Origin: Methylocystis sp. H62
GTDB lineage: Bacteria > Pseudomonadota > Alphaproteobacteria > Rhizobiales > Beijerinckiaceae
Direction: 5' to 3'
NCBI RefSeq assembly: GCF_015709515.1
Contig: NZ_JADNQZ010000058.1
Span: 124,001-188,000 of the forward strand
DNA: 64,000 nucleotides
Part shown: in pieces, positions 8,760 through 18,555 of the stretch
How the letters are laid out: each line of letters opens with the position of its first letter
Numbering within the stretch: the stretch's first letter is position 1
Notes under the pieces: model-generated
The model's database searches: none
What the model was told of the DNA's origin: nothing
Seen by the model: the letters and a program-made list of their open reading frames with translations, nothing else
Translations under genes and position numbers: made by a program

Positions 8760-8951
8760 ATGGACGAAGACGCTTTCAACATGGCCGTTCGAAAATTCCT
8801 CAAGGAGGTGGGCGTCACCTCGCAGCGCGAGATCGAGCGCATCGTGCGCGATCACAAGGTGGCGGGCGAGCGCTTGAAGCTGCGCATGACGCTGACGGCC
8901 GACGGCACGCCGCTCAACCACGTCGTTGAAAGCGAGATCGACGTTCGCTGA
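8760..8951 (+). CDS. small DUF6494-like protein (63 aa)
   Basis: The 63-residue protein MDEDAFNMAVRKFLKEVGVTSQREIE... has a short helical N-terminal half. A C-terminal strand pair (LKLRMTLTADG, HVVESEIDVR) follows. The pattern resembles the small DUF6494 family, of unknown function, from memory only. ATG 8760 follows GGGAGAAG; an upstream in-frame TTG at 8736 lacks support. It is cytosolic by appearance. Confidence 0.7.
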   Translation: MDEDAFNMAVRKFLKEVGVTSQREIERIVRDHKVAGERLKLRMTLTADGTPLNHVVESEIDVR

Positions 8952-8956
8952 GCCGG

Positions 8957-10243
8957 TCAGATCGTCGGCGCCTCGACGAAGCGGGCGGCCTCGTCGATCT
9001 TTGCAGCGCGCGCGCGAATCTGCTGCTTTTCCGACTCGAGGGTCAGTTGCGCCTCGGCGCGCGCCAGGGCGTCCGCGGACTGGCGGAGCGCGGCCTTGCC
9101 GAAGGTCGTCGCGTCATCGCGCGTCAGACCAAGCAGGATTTTCTGCAGCCAGATCTGCACTTCGACGATGGCGGCGCCGTCGCGCGCGATAGGGCGAAAG
9201 AAATCCTCGAACATGTCGCCGACGTCGAGCGGCGGCAAATAAATATTCGCGAAATTCACTTCCGCCTCGCGGCGGGTCTCCCACAGAGCGAGAAGGCGCG
9301 CGCCACGCGTCAGCACGTCGATCGCCGTGCCGGGGTCGTTGATCGCCGGCGAGAGGGCGCGCGAGGCAATTTCGCCAAGCACGATGAGCCCGAAGCGCGG
9401 ATCCTGCTCGAAGGTTCGATTTTCGCCGATGGAGAAGACGCCTCGCAGAGTTTCCGTCAGCTCCTTGAGCCGCTCTTGTTCGATATCAGGACAGGCGACG
9501 TAACACAGGGGCTTGGTGCGATGCGCAAAGGAGCCAGGGTTGACCTCTATCCACAAGGTCGCGCCTGCCTCTTCCGCCGCTTCCTGCGCGGCCTCAAGGT
9601 CCATGTGCACGACATAGCCCGGCCGCACGGCATGAATCGGCGTCGCGTTCTCGGGCGGCGGCGCGGCCAGCGGCTTGCATCCGAGATATGGCGATTCGAG
9701 CCGTTCCTTCAGCGCTTCGGCGGTGGCCTTCTCCACCCGCGGCAGAAGGTCCGAAATGCGGCCGAATTCACGCAGTAGATCAACCCAGCGAATGAAATTC
9801 CAGAACATCAGCGCGATCACGACAAGCGTGACGAAGAACAGCAGGAGCCGTCCGGCGCCGCCGTAGATGCCCATATTGAGCGTGACGATTCCGACAAGGC
9901 TGAAGACGAAGGCGCCGAGAAAGGTCGCGATGACCTTTTGAGAAGTCTTCTCTTCAAGCAGAAGCTGCGTTGCGCGTGGCGTCGCGCTCGATGCGGCGCT
10001 GGCGATTGCGGTCGCCATGATGCCCAGTGAGAAGGTCGACACCGCCAGCATGGAGGAGGCCAGTATGGTCAGCACGCTTTCGAGCGCGTCGGCCCCGAGC
10101 TCCCGGTCGATCCACTCCGGCACATAGGCGCGCAACAGAAAGGCGGCGAAGGCCGTGGCGCAGGCGACGATCGCATAAAGCGTGACCCGCACCCATAATT
10201 GCTGGAAGAAATGGGACAGCCGCCAGGCCCACTTGCGTTGCAT
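8957..10243 (-). CDS. DUF2254 family membrane protein
   Basis: The 428-residue protein has four N-terminal membrane segments: VRVTLYAIVACATAFAAFLL, LTILASSMLAVSTFSLGIM, IATFLGAFVFSLVGIV and LLLFFVTLVVIALMFW. A cytoplasmic or periplasmic C-terminal domain rich in AEAL/EEA helices follows. Order and motifs (TPRATQLLLEE, FGLIVLGEIASRALSPAINDPGTA) match DUF2254, a widespread uncharacterised family. ATG 10243 gives the expected MQRKWAWRLSHF start; the longer opening upstream has atypical sequence. It ends 5 bases from the convergent DUF6494-like gene. Function unknown. Confidence 0.9.
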   Translation of the reverse strand: MQRKWAWRLSHFFQQLWVRVTLYAIVACATAFAAFLLRAYVPEWIDRELGADALESVLTILASSMLAVSTFSLGIMATAIASAASSATPRATQLLLEEKTSQKVIATFLGAFVFSLVGIVTLNMGIYGGAGRLLLFFVTLVVIALMFWNFIRWVDLLREFGRISDLLPRVEKATAEALKERLESPYLGCKPLAAPPPENATPIHAVRPGYVVHMDLEAAQEAAEEAGATLWIEVNPGSFAHRTKPLCYVACPDIEQERLKELTETLRGVFSIGENRTFEQDPRFGLIVLGEIASRALSPAINDPGTAIDVLTRGARLLALWETRREAEVNFANIYLPPLDVGDMFEDFFRPIARDGAAIVEVQIWLQKILLGLTRDDATTFGKAALRQSADALARAEAQLTLESEKQQIRARAAKIDEAARFVEAPTI

Positions 10244-10352
10244 GTCCGTTTGCCTCTTAAGCGGCGCATCGCAGCTCAAGACGGGAAATAGCGCTCGCCA
10301 GCCGCCGAGCCACAGCGAGCCCTTTAAGCTTGGAAAGGGAGCAGAGAATTTG

Positions 10353-10397
10353 CCAGCTCCGGCTGGAGCTGGATGCAACCGCGCATCGCGCGGCTGC
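10353..10397. other. two adjacent hairpins between minus-strand genes
   Basis: CCAGCTCC-GGCT-GGAGCTGG (10353-10372) is a perfect 8-bp hairpin. It is followed directly by GCAACCGCGC-ATC-GCGCGGCTGC (10375-10397), a 10-bp stem with one G-T pair. On the plus strand the second stem is followed by ACTTTCTTT. They lie downstream of the Gly/Tyr-rich gene, which reads leftward, and could attenuate or end its transcript. No clear U-run is present on that strand. Confidence 0.5.
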
Positions 10398-10446
10398 ACT
10401 TTCTTTAAGATCCAGACGTCAACTTAACCAAGTAGGGCCGGAGCCG

Positions 10447-10836
10447 TTACCAGCACGTGCAGCCGCTGCTGTAGCCATAGGCAGGGGCGGCCGCGCCATA
10501 GTAGCCGGGGGTAGCCGCGCCATAATAGCCAGGATAGGAAGAGCCCCAATAGCCGGAGCCGCCATAGGGGTAACTCGTCGCCGCCCCGAGCGCCAAGCCG
10601 GTGGCCAAGCCCGCGGCGCCCAAGCCCAATCCGAGACCGTATCCGCCGCGACCATAATAGCCCCGGTTCCACCCGAAGCCGCCACGGCCCCATCCGCCGC
10701 CGCCCCAAGCCTGGCGGCCCCATCCGCCGCCTCCACCCCAGCGGCTCCACGCCGAGGCCGGAGTGGCGACCGACAACGCGCCAACGAGCATGGTTGCGGC
10801 GAGCGCAGTCGTAAGTAGCTTGCGTGAGTTTTTCAT
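10447..10836 (-). CDS. secreted Gly/Tyr/Trp-rich low-complexity protein
   Basis: The 129-residue precursor has a signal peptide (MKNSRKLLTTALAATMLVGALSVATPASA). The mature part is low-complexity: WGGGGGWGRQAWGGGGWGRGG, then LGLGLGAAGLATGLALGAA (a Gly-zipper-like segment), then repeats of the YPGYYGAA type, ending SSGCTCW. Composition resembles sulphur-globule-like or Gly-rich surface proteins seen in alphaproteobacteria. The start ATG 10836 has GGAG upstream. The role is unknown; an envelope or extracellular structural role is a guess. Confidence 0.75.
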   Translation of the reverse strand: MKNSRKLLTTALAATMLVGALSVATPASAWSRWGGGGGWGRQAWGGGGWGRGGFGWNRGYYGRGGYGLGLGLGAAGLATGLALGAATSYPYGGSGYWGSSYPGYYGAATPGYYGAAAPAYGYSSGCTCW

Positions 10837-11199
10837 TCCAAAATCTCCAGGTCCTCGTGTGAGGAGCCCCCCGAGCACGCCTAACGCGACACCAGTATTG
10901 TTGTTCCGGGCGCGAGGTTGAGACGGAGAGCTTTGTCCTGCAGAGTCCGAGGCTTTCGGATTGCGCTTTCAGCGCTGGAGCAAGGAGGAATCAGATGAAT
11001 TCCCTCGCGCTGAGTCAGAAGCGTGCTGCCTGCGCGTAAAGCTCGATGGCCTGCACAAGGGAATGTGGAATTGCGCAGACTCGAGCGGCCCGTGAAAGGG
11101 TCCGATTGCGTGAGTGATCAGTCAGAACAAAGGATTTGAAACGATCGCAAAAAGCGCCGCACCGGCGATGTGCGAGGTTTCTCTATGCTATGGATAGGA
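10837..11199. other. intergenic stretch with no gene seen
   Basis: About 360 bases separate the Gly/Tyr-rich gene from tRNA-Asp. I see no conserved reading frame. An AGGAGGA sequence at about 10983 precedes ATG 10995, but that frame closes after 14 codons. The region presumably contains the promoter of the Gly/Tyr-rich gene. Confidence 0.5.
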
Positions 11200-11276
<77 letters not shown>

Positions 11277-11475
11277 GCGAGCGCGCGCACGCGAGAGGCG
11301 CCAGATAGCGCAGCCGCATCTTGAGGTCAAGGAACTTCGCGAACGCGGAGCCTCGGACGAAGCGCCGCGGGGCCGGGCAAGCCGTGCGCGCGCCCCGCTG
11401 CTCGGCGTCTTTCCCTGACCTTCCTTTGCCTTTCCTTCCCGCCTGCATTAAGCCTCGCGCCATATAAGGAGACAG

Positions 11476-11748
11476 ATGTTGGACGACGATATGCGCAGGC
11501 GGCGCATCCGGGTGCGCGCCTGGCGGCGAGGCTTGCGCGAGATGGACATCCTCATGGGAGGCTTCGTCGACGCCCGCGTCGAGACGCTTCCCGCGCAGGC
11601 GCTGGACGAACTCGAGACTCTGCTCGACTTGCCGGACGCCGCGGTTTTCCGGTGGCTGTCGGGGGCTGAACAGCCGCCGGCCGAGCGTGACACGCCGCTT
11701 CTGCGGCAGATCATCGCCTTCCACCAACACGACGGGCCGATCCATTGA
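11476..11748 (+). CDS. sdhE: FAD assembly factor SdhE (succinate dehydrogenase assembly factor 2)
   Basis: This 90-residue all-helical protein carries the family signature RGLREMD (an RGxxE motif, residues 18-24), needed to bind and covalently flavinylate the SdhA subunit. The rest is the five-helix bundle (LDELETLLDLPDAAVFRWLSG). A good AAGGAGA ribosome-binding site precedes ATG 11476. Its stop TGA overlaps the TTG start of mfd by two bases, so the two genes are coupled. sdhE next to mfd is common in Rhizobiales. Confidence 0.95.
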   Translation: MLDDDMRRRRIRVRAWRRGLREMDILMGGFVDARVETLPAQALDELETLLDLPDAAVFRWLSGAEQPPAERDTPLLRQIIAFHQHDGPIH

Positions 11749-14700
11749 GCGCCGCCGCGACAAAGCTCAAGAAAGCGGCGGCGGGACTTCAAGCCGCGCG
11801 TTCCGGCCTCGTCAAAGGCGAAAGGCTGATTTTCGCCCACGCGCCGGACGGCTTCGACGCTTTCGTCAGCGCCGATCTGGCGCGCGCGCTCGCGCGCGAG
11901 GCGGAGGGACACGCCGCGGTCTTTGTGCATGTCGCGCGCGACGGCGCCCGGTCGGCGGCCTTTCGCACCGCCCTGCGTTTCGCCAATCCCGACATCGAAA
12001 TCCTCGACATCCCGGGATGGGACTGCCAGCCCTACGATCGCGTGTCGCCGCACGCCGGCGTCGTGGCGCGGCGCATGACGGCGCTTTCGCGTCTCACGCG
12101 CGCAAAATCCTCATCCGAACGTCCGCGCGTCGTCACGACCACCGTCGACTGCCTGTTGCAGCGCGTTCCGCCGCAAAAGATGGTCGCCGCCGAAAGCTTC
12201 GCCGCCGCGCCCGGCAATGTCGTGAAGCTCGACGAATTGGCGCTTTGGCTCGAATCGAACGGCTATCTGCGCGCCAGCACGGTGCGCGAGACCGGAGAAT
12301 ATGCGCAGCGCGGCGGCATTGTCGATCTTTATCCGCCGGGGCTGCCGGCTCCGATCCGTCTCGATTTCTTTGGCGAAACGCTCGAATCGATCCGCTCGTT
12401 CGACCCCGATACGCAGCGCGCCACGGGGCAGCTCCGTTCGCTCGACCTGACGCCGATGAGCGAATTGCGGCTGACGAGCGAGACGATGCGCCGCTTCCGG
12501 CAGTCCTACGCCGCGCGCTTTGGCGGGCAGACGCGCGGCGACGCGCTTTATGAGGCGGTCAGCGAAGGCCGGCGTTTCCACGGCATGGAGCATTGGCTGC
12601 CGCTTTTCTACGAGCGGATGGATACGCTCTTCGATTATCTGGGCGAGGCCCCTATCGTACTCGATCCGCTTGTCGAGGACGCCGCGGCGGAGCGCGTCAA
12701 GCAGATCGAGGATTATTACGACGCGCGCAAACATGCGCATGATCTCGATCCCGCCACCTCAAACTACAAGCCGCTCGAACCGCGTGCGCTCTATCTGTCG
12801 CTCGACGAATGGCGCGGCGCGATCGAGGGCCGCGCGGCGGCGCAATTCTCTCCCTTCGCGGCGCATGAGGGCGAGAAAGTCATTGATTGCGGCGCGCGGC
12901 CCGGCCGCGACTTCGCGCCCGAGCGCAATACGCCCGACGTCAATGTCTTCCAGGCGGCCGCGGACCATGTCGAGGCGCTGCGCGACGCGGGCAGAACGGT
13001 CATCGTCACTGGCTGGTCCGAGGGCTCCTGCGAGCGGCTCGGCCATGTGCTCGCGGAACACGGCTTGCCCGACTTGCCGCGTGTCGCGTCGCTTCCGCAG
13101 GCGTTGTCGAAGGCCGTCTCCGTAGCTGTTCTCGGGATCGAGCACGGCTTCGAGACGGACGCCTACGCGGTTCTGGGCGAGCAGGACATTCTCGGCGATC
13201 GCTTCGTTCGCCGCCGTCGCAAACGCAAGCCCAACGAAAATCTTCTCGGCGAAGTCGCCGCGCTCGCCGCCGGCGATCTCGTCGTGCATGTCGATCACGG
13301 CATCGGCCGTTTCATCGGCCTTGAAACGATCTCCGCTGCCGGCGCGCCGCATGATTGTCTCGAACTCCACTACGCTGGCGGCGATAAGCTCTATCTGCCG
13401 GTCGAAAACATCGAACTCTTGACGCGCTATGGCGGCGAGGACGCCGAAGCGCAGCTCGATCGCCTGGGCGGCGCCGGCTGGCAGTCGCGCAAGTCGCGGA
13501 TGAAGAATCGCATCCGCGAAATGGCGAAAGGGCTCATCGAGATTGCGGCGCAGCGACAGCTGCGCGAGGCGCCGAAACTCGTTCCGCCGGAAGGACTCTA
13601 CGACGAATTCTGCGCACGCTTTCCTTACGACGAAACCGAGGATCAACTCGCCGCCATCGATGTCACGCTCGATGATCTCGCCGCCGGCCGGCCAATGGAT
13701 CGGCTCGTTTGCGGCGACGTTGGTTTTGGCAAGACCGAGGTCGCGCTGCGCGCAGCCTTCTGCGCCGCCATCAATGGCAGTCAGGTGGCCGTCGTCGCGC
13801 CGACCACCTTGCTTGCGCGCCAGCACTACAAGACCTTCAGCGAGCGCTTTGCGGGCCTGCCGGTGCGCATCGGACGATTGTCGCGGATGGTGGGCGCCGC
13901 GGAAGCGCGCGAAACGAAGAAGGACCTCGCCGAGGGCCGCATCGAGATTTTAATCGGCACGCATGCCGTGCTCGGCAAGACGGTGAGCTTCAAGGATCTT
14001 GGACTCGTCATCATCGACGAGGAGCAGCATTTCGGCGTCGGCCATAAGGAGCGGCTGAAAGAATTGCGCGCCGAGGTGCATGTTCTGACGCTCTCGGCGA
14101 CGCCGATCCCGCGCACGCTGCAGCTCGCGATGACAGGCGTGCGCGAGCTTTCGATCATCGCCACGCCGCCGGTCGACCGGCTGGCGGTGCGCAGCTTCGT
14201 CTCGCCCTTCGATTCGCTCATCGTGCGCGAAGCGCTGCTGCGCGAGCGCTATCGCGGCGGCCAGGCTTTCTTCGTCTGTCCGCGCATCGAGGACCTCGAG
14301 GAGGCCGCGGCGTTTTTGCGCGAAAACGTGCCTGAGTCGAAATTCGTCGTGGCGCATGGGCAGATGAGCGCCAGCGAACTCGAAGACAAGATGTCGGCGT
14401 TCTGCGACGGCAAATTCGACATCCTGCTGTCGACGACGATCGTCGAGTCGGGCCTGGACATCCCACGCGCCAATACGCTGATCGTCTGGCGCGCCGATAT
14501 GTTCGGCCTGGCGCAGCTCTATCAGCTGCGGGGCCGCGTCGGGCGCGCCAAATTGCGCGCTTATGCGCTGTTCACGACGCCCGCAACCCGCACGATCACG
14601 CCGCAGGCGCAAAAGCGTCTGGACGTGCTGCAGTCGCTCGATACGCTTGGCGCGGGCTTCCAGCTCGCGAGTCACGATCTCGACATTCGCGGGGCCGGCA

Positions 14701-15284
14701 ATCTGCTTGGCGACGAGCAGTCGGGACATATCAGGGAGGTCGGCTACGAGCTTTATCAGCAGATGCTCGCCGACGCGATCACGCTGTTGAAAGCTGGAAT
14801 CGAGGAGCCGCAGGAGGAGGCCTGGTCGCCGACGATCGCGATCGGCGCGCCGGTGACGATACCGGAAGATTACGTCGCCGACCTCACATTGCGCCTGCAG
14901 CTCTATCGTCGTCTGTCGACGCTCGAAACGGATCAAGACATCGAAGCGTTCGCCGCCGAGATGATCGACCGTTTCGGCCCGATCCCGCCGGAAGTGGAAC
15001 AGTTGCTCGAGATCGTCGCGATCAAGGCGCTCTGCCGGCGCGCGCATGTCGAGAAGATCGACGCCGGCCCGAAGGGCGTCATCGTGGCGTTCCGCGAAGA
15101 CAAATTCGCCAATCCGGCCGGGCTCGTGCGTTATGTCGCGGAGCACGGGAAAAGCGCCAAAGTGCGCCCCGACATGCGCGTGGTGTTCATCCGCGAATTC
15201 GAGAACACGAAACAGCGCCTCGCCGGCACGCGCCGAATTCTGCGCGCGCTCGTCGAGATCGCGGAGAAGAAAAAGGCCGCGTAA
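11745..15284 (+). CDS. mfd: transcription-repair coupling factor
   Basis: The 1179-residue ATP-dependent translocase displaces stalled RNA polymerase at lesions and recruits UvrA. The N-terminal UvrB-homology part (to about residue 350) is followed by the RNA-polymerase-interacting Tudor-like domain (GDLVVHVDHGIGRF, residues about 507-520). The RecG-like helicase motor follows: Walker A GDVGFGKTE near residue 655, DEEQ box near 758, TATPIPRTL-type motif III, and QLRGRVGR motif VI. The C-terminal TRCF domain lies at about 1030-1120. The start is TTG 11745, overlapping the sdhE stop. Length is normal for the family. Confidence 0.97.
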   Translation: MSAAATKLKKAAAGLQAARSGLVKGERLIFAHAPDGFDAFVSADLARALAREAEGHAAVFVHVARDGARSAAFRTALRFANPDIEILDIPGWDCQPYDRVSPHAGVVARRMTALSRLTRAKSSSERPRVVTTTVDCLLQRVPPQKMVAAESFAAAPGNVVKLDELALWLESNGYLRASTVRETGEYAQRGGIVDLYPPGLPAPIRLDFFGETLESIRSFDPDTQRATGQLRSLDLTPMSELRLTSETMRRFRQSYAARFGGQTRGDALYEAVSEGRRFHGMEHWLPLFYERMDTLFDYLGEAPIVLDPLVEDAAAERVKQIEDYYDARKHAHDLDPATSNYKPLEPRALYLSLDEWRGAIEGRAAAQFSPFAAHEGEKVIDCGARPGRDFAPERNTPDVNVFQAAADHVEALRDAGRTVIVTGWSEGSCERLGHVLAEHGLPDLPRVASLPQALSKAVSVAVLGIEHGFETDAYAVLGEQDILGDRFVRRRRKRKPNENLLGEVAALAAGDLVVHVDHGIGRFIGLETISAAGAPHDCLELHYAGGDKLYLPVENIELLTRYGGEDAEAQLDRLGGAGWQSRKSRMKNRIREMAKGLIEIAAQRQLREAPKLVPPEGLYDEFCARFPYDETEDQLAAIDVTLDDLAAGRPMDRLVCGDVGFGKTEVALRAAFCAAINGSQVAVVAPTTLLARQHYKTFSERFAGLPVRIGRLSRMVGAAEARETKKDLAEGRIEILIGTHAVLGKTVSFKDLGLVIIDEEQHFGVGHKERLKELRAEVHVLTLSATPIPRTLQLAMTGVRELSIIATPPVDRLAVRSFVSPFDSLIVREALLRERYRGGQAFFVCPRIEDLEEAAAFLRENVPESKFVVAHGQMSASELEDKMSAFCDGKFDILLSTTIVESGLDIPRANTLIVWRADMFGLAQLYQLRGRVGRAKLRAYALFTTPATRTITPQAQKRLDVLQSLDTLGAGFQLASHDLDIRGAGNLLGDEQSGHIREVGYELYQQMLADAITLLKAGIEEPQEEAWSPTIAIGAPVTIPEDYVADLTLRLQLYRRLSTLETDQDIEAFAAEMIDRFGPIPPEVEQLLEIVAIKALCRRAHVEKIDAGPKGVIVAFREDKFANPAGLVRYVAEHGKSAKVRPDMRVVFIREFENTKQRLAGTRRILRALVEIAEKKKAA

Positions 15285-15666
15285 GCTTTTGCGCCGCAAC
15301 CCAGCGCGGCTTTTCGCTTGTGCGAAGAAAAGCAAGTTGGCGCGACGATTGTTGTAGAATTTGCGACGTCAAACCTCGCGCACGTCGCGCAACCGCCATG
15401 GCCGTCTGCAAGACGGGCGACGGGCTTACGCTACCAGTTTTTGCGTCGCGGGATTTGTTCGAAAAAAGCAAAGTTCGCTTGCGAAAATTCATGCGCCTGC
15501 GTGACGATTCGCCCATCGCCTCACGGCTTGATCTGTGACAAAGTTGCAGACGTTCAACGGCGCCTGATGCTCGGTTAGGCGCTCAACATGCGTGAAACTC
15601 CACCCATGATTCGTCGCGCCAGCGACGACAGGAGCGATCGCGACAAACATTTCAAGGGAGGGCGCC
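15285..15666. other. intergenic region after mfd, no gene seen
   Basis: About 380 bases lie between mfd and the Met/His-rich gene. Just after the mfd stop a short GCCGC...GCGGC stem followed by TTTTC could be a weak terminator. The small openings at about 15320-15580 lack a ribosome-binding site and have no recognisable protein. The right end carries the ribosome-binding site AAGGGAG of the next gene and presumably its promoter. Confidence 0.5.
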
Positions 15667-16596
<930 letters not shown>

Positions 16597-16608
16597 TCCA
16601 CGCAACAT

Positions 16609-16642
16609 CGCTCCCGGCAGGCCGAAGGCCCGACCGGGAGCG
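16609..16642. terminator. hairpin between convergent genes (likely bidirectional terminator)
   Basis: CGCTCCCGG (16609-16617) pairs with CCGGGAGCG (16634-16642), and a nested GGCC-GAA-GGCC stem lies in the loop. The hairpin lies between the Met/His-rich gene and the multicopper oxidase gene, which converge here. On the plus strand it is followed by CATTTAG, a poor T-run. Its core is nearly the same as the inverted palindrome at 19788-19815, so it may be a repeat unit used as a terminator. Confidence 0.6.
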
Positions 16643-16705
16643 CATTTAGACGAATTGCTTTTCAGATCTATTGCGCTTCACGGACGCCGCGCGTCTTGAG
16701 CCGCT

Positions 16706-18340
16706 CTACTCCACCGAGAACTCGCGCATCATGCCTGCGTCCTCATGTTCGAGGTTGTGGCAGTGATACATGAATCGCCCCTTGAAATCGCCGAACGGCT
16801 TAATGATCCGCAGGCGCTCGCCCGGCGTGACGAGCACAGTGTCCTTTAGGCCGCTGTCGATGAGGCCGTCGCGGACCGAGGCGTAGGCGTCTTCGTCGCC
16901 CTCGAAGCGGCGCTCGATAACCTCGAATTGCTGCCCGTGCAGATGGATAGGATGCGCCATCGACATCATTCCCATCATGCCCATGCCCCCCATGCCCCCC
17001 ATGCCCATGCCGCCCATGCGGCCGCGCATCATGCCGCCGCCCATCATGCCCATGCCGCCCATGCCGCCGTGCTCATGGAAAATTTCGATGAGCTGCGTCG
17101 TGTCGACGGGAATGCGTTCGCGCGGCTGGATGTCGTCGTGGCCATAGGGGCGACCGTTGAGGAACATCGCCATGCGCGCCATGGTGATGGCGATCGGAAT
17201 GGGATCGTCCAAATTGGCGATCTCTTCCTTGCGGAAGCGCCGTATCGTCGAGAGCTTTTCCGGTAGTTTCCACGAGTCGTTTGAAGCTTTCGTCACCCTG
17301 GCCGTAAACAAGGGGAATTCCTCGCCCATCGCGAGATCGCTTCCCATCATGCGCTGCGCCATCGGCGGAATCAGACCGTAGAATTCTCCGCTCAGCATCG
17401 TCAGCTTCGCGCCTTGCGGACGTCCGCTGAAATCGACGATGAGATCGACGCGCTCGGCGGGCGCGAGCATCACATAGGGCCGCGTCTCCGCCTTCTCCAA
17501 CAGGCCGCCGTCAACGCCGATCACGGTCAGCGGAGTCCGGTCGTTCCAGCACAGCTTATAGATGCGTGCGTTGGAGCCGTTGAGCAGCCGTAGACGATAG
17601 GCGCGGCTCGCGACGTCGAGCGTCAAATTGCATCGTCCATTGACGAGCGCGCGGTCGCCATAAAATCCGAACATGCTCGTATGCATGTCGCCGCCGTAGG
17701 CGAGCTGATTGTCGTCGTCGAAGGAGCGATCCTGAATGACGAGCGGAATTTCGAATTCGCCGGACGGCAGTCCGAGCGCGCGCTCTTCCTCGTCCTCAAC
17801 GATGATGGCGCCCGCCAGGCCGCGATAGACTTGCGTCGCCGTCTTCTCGTGCGTGTGCGGATGATAGAAATACATCCCGGCGCGATTGCGGATCTCGAAT
17901 TCATAGACGTAAGTTTCGCCCGGATCGATCGCCGCCGCCGGATGGCCGTCCATCAGCATCGGCACATGCAGGCCGTGCCAATGTGTGATGGTTTCCTCCG
18001 GCAATTCGTTGCGAAGCCGGATGCGAACCTTTTGTCCCTTTTTGAAACGCAGGAGGGGACCGAGGTAAGCGTCAGGCAGCGCCGTCAGCGCATCCGGCGG
18101 ACCTTTGATCAGATTGCCGGCGTAGCGCCACACCCGCGTGGCCCTGCCCGTCAAGATCGACGTTTCGTCACGCTTGCAGATTAATTCGAGTTCAACATCC
18201 GGCGTGAAGGCGTCGGACGCTCGGTTCGGCGCAATCCGGCGCATCGCATGACCCTGGCCCAAGGCCGGAGCGCCGATCGTCGCCGCTGCGCCCGCGCCGA
18301 TGAGAAATCCCCGGCGCGACAAGGGCCTGAAGCGTTTCAT
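16706..18340 (-). CDS. multicopper oxidase with Met-rich insert, Tat-exported
   Basis: The 544-residue protein starts with a twin-arginine signal (SRRGFLIGAGAAATIG) and has three cupredoxin domains. All copper-site motifs are visible: HWHGLHVP (near residue 119), YHPHTHE (about 158), HPIHLHG (about 461) and YHCHNLEHEDAGMM (about 525). The last supplies the type 1 Cys, His and Met ligands. A Met/Gly-rich insert (GGMGMMGGGMMRGRMGG type) of about 40 residues lies just before HPIHLHG, as in cuprous oxidases such as CueO or CopA. The likely role is periplasmic oxidation of Cu(I) to Cu(II). ATG 18340 has GGGGGAT upstream. Confidence 0.92.
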   Translation of the reverse strand: MKRFRPLSRRGFLIGAGAAATIGAPALGQGHAMRRIAPNRASDAFTPDVELELICKRDETSILTGRATRVWRYAGNLIKGPPDALTALPDAYLGPLLRFKKGQKVRIRLRNELPEETITHWHGLHVPMLMDGHPAAAIDPGETYVYEFEIRNRAGMYFYHPHTHEKTATQVYRGLAGAIIVEDEEERALGLPSGEFEIPLVIQDRSFDDDNQLAYGGDMHTSMFGFYGDRALVNGRCNLTLDVASRAYRLRLLNGSNARIYKLCWNDRTPLTVIGVDGGLLEKAETRPYVMLAPAERVDLIVDFSGRPQGAKLTMLSGEFYGLIPPMAQRMMGSDLAMGEEFPLFTARVTKASNDSWKLPEKLSTIRRFRKEEIANLDDPIPIAITMARMAMFLNGRPYGHDDIQPRERIPVDTTQLIEIFHEHGGMGGMGMMGGGMMRGRMGGMGMGGMGGMGMMGMMSMAHPIHLHGQQFEVIERRFEGDEDAYASVRDGLIDSGLKDTVLVTPGERLRIIKPFGDFKGRFMYHCHNLEHEDAGMMREFSVE

Positions 18341-18555
18341 GCATCCCCCTGAGCGGCGTTCGAGCGCCACTTAAATTAGATAACTCTTATATATGTGGTC
18401 TCGGCGCATTGATAACTGCGGCAAAAGGCGTCATGTTTTTGCGGGGGCGCGTTTTTGCCCAAAGGCGGCTATAATTTTAAAGTGACGCCCCCCGATCACC
18501 GACACAGTTCGATTATGCAAGCAGCGGCGGCGCTGGAGAGCGGCTTTCCATCCCT
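18341..18555. promoter_or_regulatory. AT-richer divergent promoter region (multicopper oxidase / TonB-like gene)
   Basis: The 215 bases between the divergent multicopper oxidase and TonB-like genes include a clearly AT-richer segment around 18372-18410 (taaattagataactcttatatatg). This stands out in the GC-rich background. It is well placed to hold the promoter(s) of one or both genes. I cannot assign exact -35/-10 boxes or a copper-regulator operator. Confidence 0.45.

Noticed and set aside
10983-11039. AGGAGGA ribosome-binding site followed by ATG 10995 and a 14-codon frame
   Set aside because: The frame closes after 14 codons with no terminator or regulated gene behind it (the next feature is a tRNA on the other strand), so a leader peptide is not supported.
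15318-15578. Overlapping small reading frames of 72-86 codons after mfd
   Set aside because: No ribosome-binding site, several frames open at once, and no recognisable protein; more likely chance openings in GC-rich intergenic DNA.
16928-17266. His/Ala-rich reading frame opposite the multicopper oxidase
   Set aside because: It is an antisense shadow of the Met/Gly-rich insert, with no independent start signal.
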